Assembly: GCA_025451145.1 (NCBI GenBank) | Contig: JANWKX010000088.1 | Span: 1-6,346, forward strand | Direction of reading: 5' to 3' | Source: Vampirovibrionales bacterium | GTDB lineage: Bacteria; Cyanobacteriota; Vampirovibrionia; Vampirovibrionales; JAGQHJ01 | Length of the DNA stretch: 6,346 nucleotides | In this document: positions 6,165 to 6,346 of the stretch, one piece after another | How the letters are laid out: every line of letters begins with the position of its first letter | Position numbering within the stretch: the stretch's first letter is position 1 | Translations under genes and position numbers: made by a program | Notes under the pieces: generated by a model | Seen by the model: the letters and a program-made list of their open reading frames with translations, nothing else | Databases searched by the model: none | Told to the model about the DNA's origin: nothing

Positions 6165-6346
6165 TCCCAAACTGAAGACTCACTGGGGATTTCCATATCA
6201 TCCATCTCAGGTTCATAGGAAAACTCATAACCGGCGATGACAACCGTTTGTCCTGGCTTTATCCCCGCCTTTTTCAGCTGATCATACACCCCCATGGCAT
6301 TGAAAATATTCAGCATTCTTCTTGTAGCCGAGGGGTTTCTCAAATC
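6161..6346 (-). CDS. obg: Obg GTPase, C-terminal OCT domain (partial, 5' end outside window)
   Basis: The frame is open to the window edge and encodes the last 61 residues of a longer protein. It begins DLRNPSATRRML, continues with NAMGVYDQLKKAGIKPGQTV and then GYEFSYEPE, ending in an acidic tail. This follows the pattern of the OCT domain at the C-terminus of Obg/CgtA: residues NP, then an arginine-rich helix, an MGV step, a KKAGxxxGDTV-like strand and a final YEFxY strand. Obg is an essential ribosome-associated GTPase involved in 50S assembly and stress response. The GTPase and glycine-rich N-terminal domains lie outside the window, so identity rests on this domain only. OCT tails are absent from E. 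coli-type ObgE. The TTG at 6341-6343 is read here as an internal Leu codon, not a start. The stop codon overlaps that of the convergent unknown gene in the palindrome TTAA. Confidence 0.75.
   Translation of the reverse strand, partial: DLRNPSATRRMLNIFNAMGVYDQLKKAGIKPGQTVVIAGYEFSYEPEMDDMEIPSESSVWD

Noticed and set aside
1..6346. CRISPR array, tRNA or rRNA
   Set aside because: No regularly spaced direct repeats, cloverleaf or ribosomal RNA core sequence was seen on either strand.

Overview
The window holds four complete protein genes and the end of a fifth. The organism cannot be named securely. A Wzz/GumC-type polysaccharide co-polymerase and an exported protein with a Sec signal point to an enveloped bacterium that makes surface polysaccharide. 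The partial gene at the right edge encodes the OCT tail of an Obg GTPase, a tail that E. coli-type ObgE lacks. This tail, a GAF-GAF soluble histidine kinase and an N-terminal 'PVFSGL' motif in the unknown gene would fit a non-photosynthetic cyanobacterial-lineage organism (Vampirovibrionia/Melainabacteria), but that is a low-confidence inference.

Layout from left to right: (a) 1-122 is non-coding and carries two perfect 10-bp hairpins of related sequence. (b) 123-566 (-) encodes a small exported methionine-rich protein of unknown function. (c) 567-706 is an AT-rich divergent intergenic region. (d) 707-2857 (+) encodes a soluble sensor histidine kinase with no partner response regulator in the window. 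(e) 2858-3101 is a convergent gap almost filled by a structured element at 2896-3103. It has 17-bp terminal inverted repeats and nested hairpins and resembles a MITE or dispersed palindromic repeat. (f) 3102-5021 (-) encodes a Wzz/GumC-like inner-membrane protein fused to a degenerate BY-kinase-like domain without a P-loop. (g) 5022-5243 is a divergent intergenic region with an imperfect 22-nt inverted repeat and a credible promoter and ribosome binding site for the rightward gene. (h) 5244-6164 (+) encodes a 306-residue cytoplasmic protein I do not recognise. (i) 6161-6346 (-) is the C-terminal end of obg, convergent with and overlapping the unknown gene by 4 nt.

No two adjacent genes run in the same direction, so the window shows no operon and the genes are probably separate transcription units. 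The histidine kinase and the polysaccharide protein are only convergent neighbours, and nothing ties them functionally. The most interesting features are the structured element, whose right end supplies the last two bases of the co-polymerase stop codon and whose left end is followed on the minus strand by a T6 run; the loss of the ATP-binding loop in the co-polymerase; and the two covarying hairpins at the left edge.
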